A DNA stretch of 64,000 nt, taken from assembly GCA_034440615.1 (NCBI GenBank), contig JAOTOM010005147.1:186001-250000 (forward strand), written 5' to 3'. A program made the translations under genes and the position numbers. Numbering within the stretch: position 1 is the stretch's first letter; every line of letters starts with the position of its first letter. The DNA is from Ashinkailepas kermadecensis. Taxonomy: Eukaryota; Arthropoda; Thecostraca; Neolepadidae. A model generated the notes under the pieces. It had not been told where the DNA came from and searched no databases. It was given only the letters and a program-made list of their open reading frames with translations. This document shows positions 25,001 to 38,869 of this stretch, piece by piece.

Positions 25001-28000
25001 AAAGGCAGTTGACACTCCTAAGTTGAAGAAGAGAAGCCACCGTAAATCCTTGAAGGCCTCCCAAGGGCATCCAAAGGAAAAAAATAAGCCAACATCTGAA
25101 GAGAAAGAAGTCGATGTTGTGAAATACAGCATACATCAAGTTGAAATTAGCGCTTCGGGTACTTCCGATGATTTTGTTGTGGATACTGTTACCGAGCCAG
25201 ACCAAGGTCTTATCGAGGAGGCCTTGTCCTCAATGGAGAAGCCAGATATTGACACTCCAGCTGAAGAACATCGTGCCTGCGTCGTACCTGCTCAAGAAGC
25301 TGTCAAGGAAGGGAAGGAAGTGAAGGACGATTGTAAACAGCGGAAGAGAAAAACACCCTCTATGTCACCAAATGAGAAGGTGGTAGTAGAGCCCTCCTCA
25401 GAGCTCCTCGAAACTTCTATCGTGGTGGCCGGTGATACGCGCGCCAAACTCGAATCTACGCCTCCTGCAGTTGCTTCCATTGATGACAAAGATGTGCTAA
25501 CCAAATTGGAAGCACTAGGCGACAACCAAAAGGAACAACAGCCTATCAGTGCAGATGCACCATCTATTTCAGCGAGCCAAGCGGCGTCCCTTGCCGACGT
25601 TCAAGATGTGGGTACTGCTGACGAGATTGGCACCACCACCAGTGACAGAAAGAAGCGGAAGAAGACGAAGAAGATAGCCGACAAACCTCGGTCTCCAAAA
25701 CGGCATGATTCAACAGAAATCGCCGAAGAGGCTCTTGAAATCCCTGTAAGTCAGAATGTGAACCCAAGTTATGCTATGTTGGAGAACCTGATGCCTATGC
25801 TGAGTGGGAAGCTAGTAAAAGAGCCTAAAGTGACGTATGAATTTGAGAATACTGTAGATCAGCTGGGCCGAAAGGTTATCATTCGAACTTTTTACATCAC
25901 TGTCACAGAAGAAGTAATAACGGAGGCAGGTAGACCGATCGTAAGAACCCGTGTTATCAAAAAGATCCGAAGAGAAACAGAGAGTGGCAATGCTCAGATG
26001 GTTCGTGATAGTGCCCCAATGGAAGGCGTGACTCAAACAGTTTCCGGTTCCTCGCCTTTACAGTCTGATGCCGATCCGCTGACTGAAGCTGAAGAACAAA
26101 GTCAGCTGGTAAGAGAACTTTTTCCAGACATTGAAGGGACTGTGCATGAGAAGCCAATATTTGACATCAACACGGAAACATCTGTCGATGAAAATGGAAG
26201 GAAAGTAATCGTTAAGCGTGTGCGCGTGACTATTCTTGAAGAAATCGTGAATGAACAGGGACAAACCATCGTCAGAAAGCGAGTCATGAAGAAGGTGACG
26301 AAAACGCTAGAAGAACATGCCAAATTGGTTACAGAAGAAACTATTGAGCCAGATGATGTTATGCCGGTAATTTCAGTTGAAGGGCCAGAACGAGATGTTT
26401 CGGGAATGGTTTTCCATTTGACAACAGAAGTTACTCCTCGGCCCCCACGTGACTCATCACCCTCAGAACCTCGTGATGCTGTCGATCAGTACGTTGATGA
26501 TCAGGGTCGCACGATCAAAATTAGAAGAATTGTCCAGACAATAGCTGACACTGATAGTGAGGGTAATCGGATACAACGAGTTGTTACAAGAATTGTCCGT
26601 ACGGTTTTAGCAAATGGTGAAGCGGTAGTTGCTGCTGATCAACAGGAGGACACTTCTCTGCAAGCGGTGGAGTTTGATGTCCGGAGGCGAAGCTTAGAGG
26701 CGTTGAATAGCGACTACATCAGTGAAACCCATTTAACGTCACGTCAGGAACAGACCCTAGATCGGGAGGATACCCTGCCGGATTCAGCTGGTCCTGAAGC
26801 ACAGCAACTGATACCGGGAACAGCGCATCAGCCACAGGGTTTGCCTCTGACCACTAGCCAGGTACAGACGATGGAAAGAGTAGTGGCGATGGACGAGTCT
26901 TGCCACCCGGAAGAACGGAGCCAGCCTGCAAGATCCTCTCCGTCAGTAGATTTCATCGTCGTGGAATACCAGGAGCCAGTCGAATCGACTGCCGCTGAAC
27001 CAGATGCTGCAGATACTCAATTGGAGAAAGGACAGCCCCTAGTTGAGGTAAAAGAAGCCAATGTACCGGAATCTAGTGTCAGTGTAACATTTGAGAAGGA
27101 AGGAATTGTGAGCCATATCACAGAACCAGCTAATGTGGGCAAAGTTGTCCTGTCAGAGATGGATGCGCTGGTTGGCACAACGCAACAACCAGTTGAACAG
27201 TCCGTTGCAAAGGAACGTGATAATCTTCCAGATCATGTGTCCGGGAATCAGAAACTGGAAGCCGACAACCCAACGACTACAGCAACATTCGAAACACCTT
27301 ATGAAAAAGAATCACCACTTGTGATGAGCAAGATCCCTGTCAGTCAGAAGGCTGTGGTGACAGCTACTCAAAAGGAGCCTGTGCATGTAACGACCACAGA
27401 ACTGGAGGAGAGAACAGCTTCAACATACGCCGACACTGCACCTGAAGAAGAGAACGCTATTTCCTCAAGTGAACCAGTCATACAATCGATTGCACAGAAG
27501 TTGAATGTGACTCCACTTGAGTCTGCAGCTGATCAAGATTTGACGTTAGAAGCTGTTGAGCAACTTGGCTCACCGGCAGACATCAGTTCCGAATATGTGG
27601 TGCTTGAAGTGCAGCAGGCGGTGGAGAACTCCCAGACTATCGACACTCCACCCTTTGCAAAGCAGAAAGCTGAACTATCTGAAGAGGATCTTCATATAAG
27701 TATCATCCATGCGTCTCCCTTGGCGCAAAATACCAATGTGGTTAAGAACGTAGGCGCAGAAACACCGGTAATATCAACAAACATCGAAAGCTTCGATATG
27801 CCGGAGGATTCTGTGCGAGAGGAGGAAGCGCAATACGAGGATGACAAAGGTCGTCACGTAGTTGTAAAAACAACCATTACAACTTCATTTGAGAAGCAGT
27901 ACCTACCCGACGGCAACATAGAGATAATTCAACGCGTTCGTCGGTGTGTAAACAAATTAATTTACGAGAACGGAAAGTTGGTTGAGGAACTCAACGAGGA

Positions 28001-31000
28001 CGATGGGTACCAGGATCCGTCCAAAAGTGCTGAGCTGGATATACCTTTGCCGGAACCGACTGCACGGGAAGAAGTCAGTGAAACAACGGACGACCTAGGT
28101 CGACACGTTACTATGCGTAGTATCATCACAACGAGATTTGAACGACAGGTAGGTGAGGATGACAGAATTGTCATTCTGGCGAAGGTCCATCGCCGTGTAA
28201 TCAGGACGATCACAGTTAACGGAGAGATAGTAGAATCCTGTGAAATGGATGGCGATAAGTGTATAGAATCTGAACAGACACCGGAGCCCACCACCACTGA
28301 GGAAGTAGATGAGTATGTTGATGACCAGGGACATCGAGTGGTGGTACGCGTAATTACAATTATTTCTTATGATCGTGTCCTTGATGAGGAAGGCAACACT
28401 ACCCTTAAGGAGCAGGTGCAAAAACGCACTAGGAAAACTGTGTACGACAATGGTGTGGTGGTCCAAGAATTCGAAGAGCCATGGCTACATCCTTCAGCTC
28501 CTTCTGCAGAGCTAAGCACCACTCTGGTTGGTGACGCACTCATTGTGACACCAAGGACGGAAAATAGGGACACTGAGCTGGAAGGTTCTGCGAAACAATC
28601 ACTACCTCCATCAGCCACACCACAAGAATTAGTGGATTTGCGTGATCAAGGTACTCAAGCTGCAGCACCAGCAGTGGTTTGTGAGGAGCCAATTTCGTCG
28701 GCGATGGTGGCGTCGTCTGAGGAACATGCAAATGCATCTGCATCGGGTAAAACGAAGAAAAGGCGCAAGCGGCCAAGGAAAAAAGTAGATGGACCAAGTA
28801 CTAGCGGTTTGCTCAGCAGGCTTACTGGCTATCTTATGGGGAGTGAAGACAAGATAGGAACGGGACGATCGGATGAGTCCGAACCAGAACATGTGGGAAC
28901 AAGTTCAGCTAAGCCATGCATATCGGATTTAGCCCCTGAGGGGCAAAAATCGGGACCAGTCGCAGGTTTCGAAGATTTCGAGGTGCTGGATATCCCTCAT
29001 GGAGTTGAAGCCGAGATTGAAGGCATGCCTGTTTCAAAGGATGCTGTTTCAAAGGATGTTGTTGCAGAACAACTCATTTTTCCCACAAGGGAAGAACTAG
29101 TCCCTCAGGAAAGGGCTTCCACTGCTGTCCAACCTAGCGTTAATCGCACACCAGACGTGGATATTACCGACAGTGGCGAAGATGACGGCGAGCGCGTTAG
29201 TAAGGATGTCTCCGAAAAGCAAAATCAGGCGGCACAGATTGAGGACGTATTGGGGACAGCCAATACGTCGAAAGTATCGAAGGAAGAACTGGAAGAAAAA
29301 ACCCTGAATGAAGTTCTATCTATGTTGGACAACAAACCAATTCCAACACCTAAAGTTCAAACCTCCGTGGAAGAGGGCTTAGATGAACATGGACGCAGAG
29401 TCGTGCTAAGAACTGTTTACATCACCATATTTGAAGAAATTGTCACTGAGAGTGGGAAAACTGTGCACGTGAAAACAATTCACAAGAAAACCGAGAAAAC
29501 CACGACAGAAAGTGATGGAAATGTTGTCGTGAAGGAAATCATCGAACCCCCGATCGTAATCGAGCAGGCAGATGGCGATGAAGAAGAAAAACGAGAACCT
29601 AAGCCGGGGTCATCATTCACGCAGGAAATCATGGCACAGGTTTCAACATCGACTCCAGTTTTGGAACTTCATGAAACATCCGCTGTTGAGGAATGTACCA
29701 AAGCGTTAACCGGATCAATGGTTGGAGAGCCTAAAGTTGAATCGTCCACGGAAGAGACGGTTGATGCCCACGGTCATCCTCTGAAAGTCAAGCGTATCTA
29801 TGTAATAATTTTGGAAGAGGTTGTAGATGAAACTGGCGTCAAGAAACTGGTGAAGCGTGTCGTCAAGAGAACACAGAAAACATCAAAGGTTAATGGCTCA
29901 CCAATTACCGAAAATGTTGAAGAACCCGTTGAGGAGCCAACCGAACAACAATACAGGGAAGAGGTTTTGAATCAAATCATACAAAGAACGAACGTATTCC
30001 TTGTTGGGGAGCCAGAGGTGAAAATTTCGATTCATGAGAGTGTAGATGGGGCTGGAAGACCTGTTGTGCACAAACACGTACATGTCACTTCGTACGAAAC
30101 AGTTGTTGATGAAACGGGAAAATCAAAAGTGATGAAAAGAGTCCAGAAGAAGAACCGAAGCGTGATCAACTTTGACGGAAAGCACATTGTTGAAGAATTC
30201 GAAGGGCCTGAAGAGTATGAAGAAGTCTCCTTTTCAGTTCCCCAGGCTACTCAGTCTTCCGTACTTGAGGAGTTAATGCCACTGATGACCGGATCAATAC
30301 TTTCAGAACCCCAAGTGGAAACTGCTGTTGAAGAAACAGTTGATGATCATGGTCTTCCTGTGAAGGTCGTGCGATATGTTGTTACTGCTTTTGAAGAGGT
30401 GGTTGATGATACCGGAAGCAAGAGGAATGTTAAGCGAGTATTGAATAAAACTCAGAAAACTCAATACATCAATGGTGTGCTTATCACCGAAGACATTGAG
30501 GAGCTACCTGTGGCACCGACTGAATCAATGCTGCAGGCGAGTATCATTCGGGAGGTTATTCCAGAGGATGATTCATCCCTGATTGGGGAGCCCCTAATGA
30601 AAATGACAACAGAAGAAACTATAGACGAGAAAGGGATGCCAGTGACACACAAACGCATATTGGTCACGATATACGAGACCGTTGCCAACGACGCGGGTAC
30701 ATGCAATGTTATAAGACGAACTGTCAAGAGACACCGAAAGGTAATTGCACTGAATGGAAGCCAAGTTGTTGAGGAATTTGGGGAGCCCGACGAAGTTGAC
30801 ATATTATGTGTGTCCAACCCAGAGGCTACTGAATCATCCGTTGTCGCAGAGTGTTTACAAGCTGTGACTGGTTTTCTGGTCGGGGAACCACAAGTGGAAA
30901 CATCTATTGAAAAAACGCTTGACGAGCAAGGTCGGCCAGTGAAAGTTAAGCGAATTCTGGTCACGATCTTTGAAGACGTCATTGATGCTACAGGAGTGAA

Positions 31001-34000
31001 GAAGACTGTAAAGCGCATTACCAGACATGCGCAAAGAACAATCGAGGTGAACGGAAAATGTTTCGCAGAGAACTTTGAAGACCCAATTGAAGGACTTACC
31101 AGCAAGCAGCTAGAAGAGGAGATTCTTGAGGAGATTGCGTTGAAACATGCAGGTTCTCTTGTTGGAGAGCCGGAGGTGAAAGTAACAACCCAAGAAATGG
31201 TGGAAAGCGATGGAAGACCAGCTACACATCAGCATGCGCACATCACGACTTACGAAACCATCATAGACGAACTGGGCAGGACACAGGTAGTTAGGAGGGT
31301 TCAAAGAAAGAACCGAAGGATAACCAGTATTGACGGAAATCACATTGTGGAGGAATTCAGCGATCCTGAAGAGTATGAGGTAGTGTCTACGTCAGTTCCA
31401 GGTGCTACTGAATCATCTGTGGCTACAGAATTGATGTCGACTATGGCTGGATCCATTCTTTCAGAGCCGAAAGTAGAAATAGATGTCCGAGAAACGGTTG
31501 ATGAACGTGGTCAGCCAGTGACAATGAAGCGGTTTGTTGTCACTATTCTGGAAGAAGTTTCTGATGAAGTGGGAACCAAGAAGAATCTGAAGAGAACACT
31601 GATGAAGACCCAAAAAACGCAAAAGATCAATGGTATACTTATCACTGCAGACATTGAAGAGCCAGCCGTGAACCACAACGATAAGCAGCTGGAAGAGGAG
31701 ATTCTTCAGGAGGTTATGCCAAAGGATAAATCATCCCTGATTGGTGAGCCTATCATTAGAACTACAACAGAGAACACACATGATATTGCAGGATTGCCAG
31801 TGACGCAGAAGTATACCTTCATCACCGTATACGAGACTGTCACTGACAGTTCTGGTAGTCCCAGGGTCATTCGAAGGTCTCTCCAAAGAAACCGAAAGGT
31901 GATTCAAATTGATGGAAAAACGATTGTCGAGGAATTTGATGAGCCGATCGAAAGTGAAATAATTGCTGTTCCAAGTCCAGAAGCCGCCAAATCATCTGTT
32001 ATCGAAGAGTGTATGCCACTGGTGATGGGATCTCTGGTACAAGAACCTGAAGTAGAAGAATTTGTTGAAGATGGATCAGATGAAAATGGGCTACCTGTGA
32101 AGACCACGCGGTTCGTTGTAACGCTTATTGAACAACCGCCTGATACAACAGGAGTCATGAAGCGTGTGAAGCGTGTGATTACGAAAACACAGAGAACATC
32201 TAAAGTGAACGGTCAATCTGTTACAGAAGATGTTGAGGAATCAGTCGAAGAGCCCCTTGACAAGCGGTTGGAGGAGGATTTCCTTAAGCAGATAATACCA
32301 AGAGATGAATCATCTCTAATAGGGAAGCCTGATATGAAGACAACGGAGGATGAGATCCTAGACAGTGGTGGAAGGCCTGGTACACACAAACACTTCCGTG
32401 TCACAATGTATGAAACTGTCGAAGATGATTTCGGAAATTCGAAGGTTGTCAAGCGGGTCTTCAAGAGAAATCGAAAGATGTTTGCTATGAACGGAATGTC
32501 CGTTGTTGAAGAATACGACGAACCCGACGAATGTGAGGTCTTGTGTGCGTCTGCTCCTGAGGCTACTATTTCGTCGGTCACGGAATGGTGCATGTTGCTT
32601 GTGACCGGTTCGCTAGTTGAGGAACCACAGGCTAGCGCAATCATTCAAGAAACTGTTGACGAAAATGGTCGCCCCATGCAGTTCAAGCAAGTTTTAGTCA
32701 CTATGATCGAAGAAGTGAAAGATGAAAAAGGAATTAGGAAGAGTGTAAAACGTGAAGTGAAGAAAACTCAGAAATTACTTCAAGTCAACGGTGTAACTAT
32801 CACTCAAGACGTTGAGGAAGTAGAGGAACCCTCTGACAATAACCTTGAAGAGCAGATCATTCGGCATGCCATGTCTGTAGACAAGGCATCACTTGTTGGG
32901 GAACCGGAGGTGAACATTACAGTGGAAGAAACCAAGGGTCATCTTGGACAGCTGGTTAAGCACAAACGCATCCACATCACAACATACGAAACCACTCTTG
33001 ATGGATCAGGAGAAACAAAAGTGATCAAAAGGATCCAGACGAAGAATAGAAAGGTCACCTACCTCGATGGAAAGCAGGTTGTTGAAGAGTATGATGATCC
33101 GGAAGAATCTGAAGCAGTGGTAACATCGGTTCCAGATGCTACTCAGTCCTCGGCGATTGAAGAATCGCTGGCATGCATGACCGGAACAATGCTAAAAGAA
33201 CCGAAAGTGGAAACCAACATTGAAACAGTGGTTGAAGCTAACGGTTTCCATGTAAACACCAGGCGGATACGTATCACTTCTATCGAGGAGGCAGTTGATG
33301 ACACTGGGAAGAAACAGGTTGTCAAGCGGGTCATCCAAAAGACGCAAAGAACGAGGGAAATAAATGGCATTCCCTTGACAGAAAATGTGTTCGTACCACT
33401 TGCAAATATTTCTGAGAAAGACCTGGACCACATGGTTTTGGATTATGTGCTACCACGTGATCATGGTTCCTTCATAGAAGTTCCGCAACTTAAAACCGAC
33501 GTTGAAGAATGTGTGGACAAGCAAGGGAAGCCGGCGATACTGAGATGGATGTACATGACAATATTTGAGGAAGTCATGGGCTGCTCTGGGAGAAAAAGCA
33601 TCATAAAGAGTGTCATCAAAATAAAGCAGCTGTTAAGGCATCTTGACGGAGATGTGGTTGTGGAGACATTCTTCGAACCAAAGGACGAGGAAGTTCTGGC
33701 AACATCCGAACCAGAAATATCTGAAGATGTTGCGATTGAGAAGGCATTGGAGCTCGTGACTGGCTCGCTTGTCGGTGAACCGAAGCTAGAAACAACGGAG
33801 CAGGAAACCGTTGACAGCCAAGGGCAGCCTGTGAAAACAAAGCAGTTTGTCGTCACTGTCACAGAAGAACATTCTGATGATACCGGCGCTCTCTACCCTT
33901 TGAAGCGATCCATCCAAATTACTCAGAAATGTAAACTTATCCATGGCTGTGATGTCGTATCCTATGAGAACGAACCGCTTCATGATCCGCCAATTGACCA

Positions 34001-37000
34001 GCTGAAAAATGAGCTAATGCAAGAATGCGTTCCGATGAGTCAAGGCGTGTTGGTTCAAGAACCTAGCATCGAGGTTTCTTTCCATGATGAGGAGGAGAAT
34101 GGAGAGCAAATTCGGGTGACTCATATGTGCGCTCATTGCATTGAAGATACTACCGATCAACATGGTTGCAAAACAATCGTCAAGCGAGAAGTCAGGAGGA
34201 GTCGAAAGAAATTCAGAGTGGGCGGATTTCATGTTGTTGAGGAAGTAAGCATGCCTGTTCAGGCGGAGGTGCTTGCAATATCAATTCCAGAAATGACAGA
34301 GGAAACAGTTTTGGCCGAGTGCATGCCACTAGTAGTAGGAGCGCTTGTTGGGAAACCAGAAATCCGGATCGATGTGGAAGAGGCTATTGATGAGAAAGGA
34401 ATCCCAGTACGCTTCCGGAAGGCTTATATCTCTTTCTTGGAGGAAATCGTGGACGGGGATGGACAAAAACGCCTGCTGAAGCGGGTTGTCAGGAAAACTC
34501 AGAGAACATCGAATGTCTTTGGTGTACCCGTGACTCGAGACTTCGAAGAGGAAAGAGAGGAGATGAACAAAGAGGCAGAGGAGAAAGAAGTTCTCCAAGA
34601 ATGTTTGCTCTTGTTGCGTGGTGTACTGGTAGGTGACCCAGTAATTCAGACGACTACAGAAATAGTAGATCTTGGAGATGGAAACTTGAAGCATGCAAAA
34701 CATTTCTTGATCACCGTTGTTGAAGAGGTGATAGACAACCTGGGCAAGAAAGTTCTGATCAAGTTGCTGTTGAAGAAGAATCGTCAACGCTATGTCTCAA
34801 ATGGAAAGCACATCCTAGAAGAATTTGATGAGCCGGAGGAGTATCAAGTATTGGCGACATCAGTTCCTGAGGTAACTGAACCAAGTTTGATCCGTGAGTG
34901 TTTGTCACTAGTGAGAGGTAGCCTAGTTGGTGACCCTACCTTCAAATCTTCCACGGAAGAAACTATCGACAAGCAGGGTTACCCGACAAGAAATCACATA
35001 TTCACTGTCTGTCTCACTGAGGAGATTGCATCGGAACATGGCCCCAAGAGAGTTCTTAAAAGGGAGTTTAAGAAGGTGCAACAGACGAACGAGGTCAATG
35101 GTAGACCAATGATACTGGATATTGAGGATGCAATAGAAGACTTAGGAGCAGAAAAGCGGCAATCCGATGTCGTACAAGAGTGCATGAACCGCATCCAGGG
35201 TATTTTGTTGGACCAGCCGATTGTGGAGACCAATGAGCAAGCAGACATTGAAGAGGTTGGCCATGTCATCACTCGCAACTTCAAGATCACTGCTCCTGTT
35301 GAAATTCCTAATGCATCCGGAGGAAAGTCCCTTATGAGACAAGTGTTCAGAAAACACGTGAAAAAATACAAGCAAGATGGGAAATCTGTGTGTGATGAAT
35401 ACGATGATCCGGATGAAATGGAATTCATTGCTTGCTCGGCGCCGGAAATTGACGAAGCCATGGTTGTAGCAGAAACCTTGCCCCTCGTTTCAGGATGTAT
35501 CGTTCAAGATCCCAAGACTAGAACCGATTTTGAAAAACAAGAAGATGACTGTGGAAATCACGTGGAACTAAAATCGATTAGGGTAACGCTGCTGGAGGAG
35601 GTCACCGACCCTGCCGGAGTAAAACATCTCGTGAAAAAGCATGTAAAAAGGTCACAATCGACACGCAAGGTTCACGGCCGACCTGTTGTTTCAGACATCT
35701 TGCTGCCAGAACCGCCACCAACCGGTGAGGAGGTGGTGCAATCATGGTCACTGCCGGTACATGGACGTTTGCTGGATGAACCCAGGGTTGAGGTGTTCAA
35801 CGAGGACTGCGTAGACGGTAACGGGAATACCGTAACCGCCAGACGCTACGTCGTCACCCTTCTGGATGAAACCACCGATGCATCAGGGAACACTATCATC
35901 CACCAGCGAGTGCTCGTCAAACTGATCCGTACTTACCAGGTAAGCGGTAAGTTGGTGACAGATGAGCTTCTCCAGCCCGAAGCGGTCCAGGTGGTGTCCA
36001 TGACCAACCCGGAGATTCTGACATCATGGCATGACGACTTAGCCGTTGTACTATCGGAGACGGAAGGAGACGTCTTGGAGGAACCCGAAGTTGATTCTCA
36101 TTTCGAGCAGATGGTAGACGAGCGTGTCTTGCCTCACACCATTCGTCGCAGTTACGTTACCCTTATGGTTCAGCGTCCCAACAGTGACATCGTGGAGTGT
36201 CGCCACGTTCCACACATCACTCACTTCAGGTTTATTAACGGAGTACTGTCCGCTGAACGTCAGCCAGAGCCCGCGAAGGTGGAATTGCTGGGTGCTGTCA
36301 TCGACCCGCCGTCTGATGAGACATTCGTGGCACGCGTGGCGCACCTGATGACCGGCAGACCCAAGTCTCAACCGACCGTGCAGCACGAGTTGAAGCAGGA
36401 GACTGACATCGTTGGGCGAGCTGTCACCGTACACCTCGTTACTGTCACCGTTCTGGAGGAGGTGCGCCGTGGTGGCCGACGCGCCACGCGCCAACGCCAG
36501 GTAGTCATCACCCAGCGCACCTGCATGGTCGGTGGACGCGTTGTTCTCATTGAGGAGACGCTAGGCGAACCGCAAGATAGTTTCGTGGAGAAGGTGGATA
36601 AATTAGAACGAATGGAAGTGGCCTCGCTTGCTGCTGCTGCCACGGCGCCGGCTCCATCCACATCCGATGCCATGACAGCTTCGCCAGTTATGGCCCCCGC
36701 GACATCTGCTGCGCCCGCCGCATCCGATGTGGTTCCCAAGAAGCCGGATTTGGACGATTTGATCTCACAGATGACGTCTACCGTGCTTGAGGAGGCCGTG
36801 CAGGCACAGCAGCCACCATCACCAGTCGTTGTCTCGTTCGCGCCGGAACAAAATGTCCCTGAAAGCCTGGGAGACAAGGAGTCATATGCCAGTATTGTTA
36901 AGCACCATCTTGACGAGATATCCTCTGCGCCACAACAGAAGTCAGTCGCGCCTCCCGCCGCTCACCGAACCGACTCTGAGGAGAACGTGGACACGCTGAT

Positions 37001-38147
37001 GGCATTACCGGAGAAAGCGCCGGAGGACATGAGTATCTTTGAGGAGACTGTGTCACTACCACCATTGCCATCACCGTTGTCGACGCCTGAAGACGACCAA
37101 CTGGCGCTAGAGACATTGGCACAGGTCTACGCTGCACTGGCACGGCCGACACGAGTGGTGCCAGTGGTGACACTTGGCACGGTGGCGGTGCGGCCTACTC
37201 TGGACCACATGCGCGCCGTCGCCGCTCCCATCATGGTGTCCGCGCCCACGACTCGCTGGAGGCAAGTGCGCCCGCTGTGGCAGAACACCCTGCTCTACAT
37301 AATGGCCCGCCTGGACGATGGACTCGGCGCACCGGCGCTGTCGGCTGCACAATTCGACACGCAGCTGGCCGAGCTGGCAGCTGCCGGGGACGTGCTGCGG
37401 GAGCTGCAGCAGCGGCTGCCGCAGCTGGTCGACATGGACGCTGATTCTCGGCGGGTGCTGTCGGCGATGCTGGACGGCCTGGCGCCGACCGTGCAACTCG
37501 CCGCGTCGCGCGTCAGTTTGCGTCGTCGGGCGGCCGATCGGTCGGTGGACGTGGCGTTCGATGAGGTGGTGCCGGAGCCCCAGCCGCAGCTGGAGTCCGT
37601 GCAGGCTTGGCTACGGCTGGCTGCCAGCGAGCCTGCCGCCTGCGAGCGGCATCGCCTGGCCGAGCAGGCCGAGCTGCAGCTGCGCGGCCACTCGGCCCTC
37701 CTCTGGTGGCACTACCTGACGGCGCAGGCGCAGGCGGGCCGCGTCGACGGCGCCGCTCTCGCCAACCTGCCCATCGCGCTCAGCCAGTCGGACTCGCCGT
37801 CTCCACCGCCGCCTGCGTCGGACGCTTCGGCGCCTTCCCAGCTGGCCCCGCTGCTGCAGGCCCTGTCCGACCGAACCCCGCTGCCGCTCGACTCGCTACC
37901 CGAACTGCTCGCCGTCAGCACGTTTCTGCGCCAACTGCTGGATCTGCTACGTGGTCAGCTACCTGAGGAGACGCTATTGACTCCACAGCAGCTGCTGACT
38001 CAGCTCAGCATGGCGCGCGCCCTCTGGGAGGTGCTCGACACTGAGCTGAGTCAGACTGTCCAATGGAGGAGCTGGGCGGAAGCGGAGCTGGTGTCGATGA
38101 CTGACCACACCAACACGGACGATACGCAACTGGTGCCGCAGCTCCAG
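16029..38147 (+). CDS. Msp300: Giant exon of nesprin/MSP-300-like protein (7372 codons from first ATG)
   Basis: A single open frame of 22,116 nt from ATG 16032 to donor CTCCAG|GTGGGT at 38147/38148. The exon probably begins at 16029, after acceptor TTTACCCTCAG. The ATG also has a good Kozak context (ATAATGG), so a first-exon isoform is possible. Residue map, approximate. 160-1230: twelve beta-type repeats with the motif EPxxEExxExxDExGRRVVVRT. 1230-1617: two diverged copies. 1617-2336: unique, acidic. 2337-2663: three repeats. 2664-3247: unique, with basic clusters. 3257-3537: three repeats. 3920-4148: three repeats. 4434-6845: about 25 repeats, many alternating between two subtypes. 6847-7023: Ala/Pro linker. 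7023-7372: helical, Leu/Gln-rich and Trp-containing, spectrin-like. The open frame continues to 38276, but residues after LVPQLQ are intron read-through. Nesprin identity comes from splicing to the KASH exon. The repeats themselves match no domain I can name. They are presumably cytoplasmic. Confidence 0.9.
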
Positions 38148-38869
38148 GTGGGTGCGGTCGTATTGCGTGGCCTCATCAACGCACACAACTCTCCGCCAGC
38201 ACGGAATTGTTGTTTTTGTGTGGGCGCTACTGGATGCTTTGCCATGTGGTTTAGTACTATTCCATCTAACCCGTAGGCATCTTGCAGTTGCATGGCAAGG
38301 TCGAATATCCAGCAAATGTCATTGGTAGCGGTCTACTTGTTACTGACATGATGACGTCTTCAGCTCTCTGTTTTATGCATCGGAATTACTATTATGATTC
38401 TGCACTATCATTGCGCTTTTGCAAAGCTACTGCGATAACTCTCCGGAACCTGAAAGGTAGCTGCTAACCTTTTGCGATGTTCCCCGCGGCGGTTATATCA
38501 ATGACATCTATTTTGGAGTAAGAAAACTGCGTAAGACCGTGGTCTATCTGTCTACTCATTTGCATCGGGGTAGTCTCGCCTCCTCTGTCCGTTCCCTAGG
38601 TTGACTGAGTCCAGAAAGTGGAGACCCCCCTCGTACGATAATAGTTCCATAGGGGAGGGAACCAAATCTCCTTTGGTTCCGATACCCTGGAGGGTCGGGC
38701 AGTTCCCATGCGGCAAAATATTATATGTGGCTCCATGCGGACCAAATAGCATATCGCCTGGGGATAGGGTGCCTGGGTTTTGATCCAGTGCCTATTGGAC
38801 CGATCGGCAGGGATCAAGAGGTGGACGTTCCTGGCCGGCATGGCTGTCGGGCATCGCTGGTGGTGGCTG

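Noticed and set aside
16009..36877. Many minus-strand frames under the giant exon
   Set aside because: Shadows of the + strand coding sequence. They share its repeat period and lack independent domains.
38148..38276. C-terminal extension of the giant open frame (VGAVVLRGL... to stop at 38276)
   Set aside because: It follows a consensus donor (CAG|GTGGGT), loses helical character, and the next helical exon joins in phase at 38147. It is best read as intron.
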